Below, in pieces: positions 42,763 to 43,739 of a stretch of DNA of 43,739 nucleotides (position 1 is the first letter of the stretch; each line of letters opens with the position of its first letter). The notes beneath the pieces were generated by a model that was not told the DNA's origin, did no database searches, and was given only the letters and a program-made list of their open reading frames with translations. The stretch is from Perkinsus marinus ATCC 50983 (taxonomy: Eukaryota; Perkinsozoa; Perkinsida; Perkinsidae), in NCBI RefSeq assembly GCF_000006405.1, contig NW_003214156.1, positions 70,910-114,648 of the forward strand. The letters run 5' to 3'. The translations under genes were made by a program, and so were the position numbers.

Positions 42763-43644
42763 ATGAGAAACCCCGCCTTGCCCTGGCTACTAGTTGTTCA
42801 GGCTCAAGTCATCACGGTGGCTCAGGACGCTGGCAAGTACGTCTACGAGAACGGAGACTTCACTATGACTTACTATGTGTACGAGGACCACAAACTCGAT
42901 TTTGCCTTCACGCTGAGTGGCGAACCCGAAACAAGGCGTCCCAGTAGCCAGTCTGTGATTTACTCGTTCAGTCCCGGTGCTTGCTACGTCGCGTGGCCGT
43001 TCCCGTTAGCGGAGAAGGCGAGCTCTGTGTACATCCTCCAGGACGAGCATTCTCTGGGCTTTGATGACTGGTACAACAGAATCAAGTTCTTGCTAGCACA
43101 CGCTCACCTTGTTGAGCCCGAAGACCTCAACCCTCTGGCGGAGATCCAGCCTGGGGACTTGGTTACCTTGACCTACCACGGCAAGAACTCTATCACCACG
43201 AGCTTCCGGAAGAGAGAGCTCAGGTTTATGCGGGTGATGTCTACCCTGCCGCCGGGTAAGTATGTCTACAAGGGACCTCTCTTCAGTATGACTTACGATG
43301 TGAACATGGATCATGAAGTTACATTCTCGATCTACGTGCCTAAGCCTCCGCATCATAGGGGTGATATACCGAAACCTGCTTCTATTTCCCTTGGCCCGTA
43401 CTTTCTACGAAGTGCTACTGGTTTCACTTACTATCTCGACTTCGGGAAGCCTGGGCCCGGCGGGAATCATTGGCGTGTGGAGCTCGACCGCTTCCTCAGA
43501 AACACTGGCCTAATGGAGTCTGACAAGGTCTACCCATCTGATCCTAGCCAAGAGTGGGATCTTACAGTACTAACCTCTACAAGCACTATCACGACCAACT
43601 TCCAAAAGAAAAGGATCGAGTTCAAGAGGGTCGCACCCCACTAG
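42763..43644 (+). CDS. Two-domain secreted protein, diverged paralogue C (293 aa)
   Basis: ATG at 42763 opens a signal peptide (MRNPALPWLLVVQAQVITVAQ) aligned with copy B. The internal duplication is clearest here. Domain 1 (22-158) starts AGKYVYENGDFTMTYYV and ends DLVTLTYHG, SITTSFRKRELRFMRV. Domain 2 (159-291) starts PGKYVYKGPLFSMTYDV and ends DLTVLTSTSTITTNFQKK, IEFKRV. The repeated pattern is G-KYVY, MTY-V, DH---F, a W-containing helix, DLTVLT and a basic I-F-RV end. The stop is TAG at 43642. Signal peptide, lack of membrane segments and rapid divergence suggest an extracellular product; role and partners are unknown. Confidence 0.85.
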   Translation: MRNPALPWLLVVQAQVITVAQDAGKYVYENGDFTMTYYVYEDHKLDFAFTLSGEPETRRPSSQSVIYSFSPGACYVAWPFPLAEKASSVYILQDEHSLGFDDWYNRIKFLLAHAHLVEPEDLNPLAEIQPGDLVTLTYHGKNSITTSFRKRELRFMRVMSTLPPGKYVYKGPLFSMTYDVNMDHEVTFSIYVPKPPHHRGDIPKPASISLGPYFLRSATGFTYYLDFGKPGPGGNHWRVELDRFLRNTGLMESDKVYPSDPSQEWDLTVLTSTSTITTNFQKKRIEFKRVAPH

Positions 43645-43739
43645 GCGCCGAGTGCATGCGTGGTCGAGGCAGGACTCCTGCCGCAGGAGTGCCTCTAATC
43701 GAGATGCGCAGTCCCAAGTGGTGTAAAATTTTTACTCTT

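Overview
The window is nuclear DNA of a unicellular eukaryote, most likely a perkinsid alveolate (Perkinsus or a close relative). Evidence: standard genetic code, many short GT-AG introns (41-99 nt), a 376-residue conventional actin, and a large content of secreted lineage-specific paralogues and mobile DNA. The genus is an inference. No prokaryotic operon, phage or CRISPR signal is present. One 100-base run of N (31490-31589) marks an assembly gap.

Region by region. (1) 43-5231: a 13-exon Golgi pH regulator (GPHR/GPR89) gene. Its longer introns are mostly filled by two dispersed repeat families: a 61-133 bp terminal-inverted-repeat element (MITE) and a repeat of about 160 bp with a CTCAGCTGAG core. 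(2) 6298-12815: two tail-to-tail, nearly identical secreted FAD oxidases of the berberine-bridge type. Each carries a mucin-like TTTTTEVP stalk (17 versus about 39 units) and two cysteine modules. A remnant of a third copy lies near 13.8 kb. (3) 14940-16169: a two-lobed protein with a basic KRRADGND repeat between the lobes. (4) 17509-18480: an F-box-like, propeller-like protein. (5) 19-21 kb: mostly unassigned, with one good coding exon and hairpins. (6) 22038-26802: MAK16 (7 exons) and actin (3 exons), both on the minus strand.

(7) 28.9-43.7 kb is an accessory region. A 2.5-kb block (28937-31489) is repeated in the same orientation at 38953-42461. Each block carries a member of a secreted protein family built from two copies of a domain of about 130 residues; the first member is 5'-truncated and the second is intact. 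A third, diverged member lies at 42763-43644. Between the blocks sits a fossil LTR retrotransposon with PR-RT-RH-INT order and 178-bp LTRs (32832-37697, minus strand), plus two plus-strand fragments of the same family. One fragment places a truncated LTR about 55 bp upstream of the intact secreted gene's ATG. The duplicated blocks contain near-perfect palindromes, and a segment of about 137 bp is inverted in one block relative to the other.

How the genes relate: housekeeping genes (GPHR, MAK16, actin) alternate with fast-evolving secreted families (stalked oxidases, two-lobed proteins) that expand locally by duplication and inverted duplication. This suggests a chromosome segment where surface or secreted protein genes and mobile DNA turn over quickly around stable core genes.
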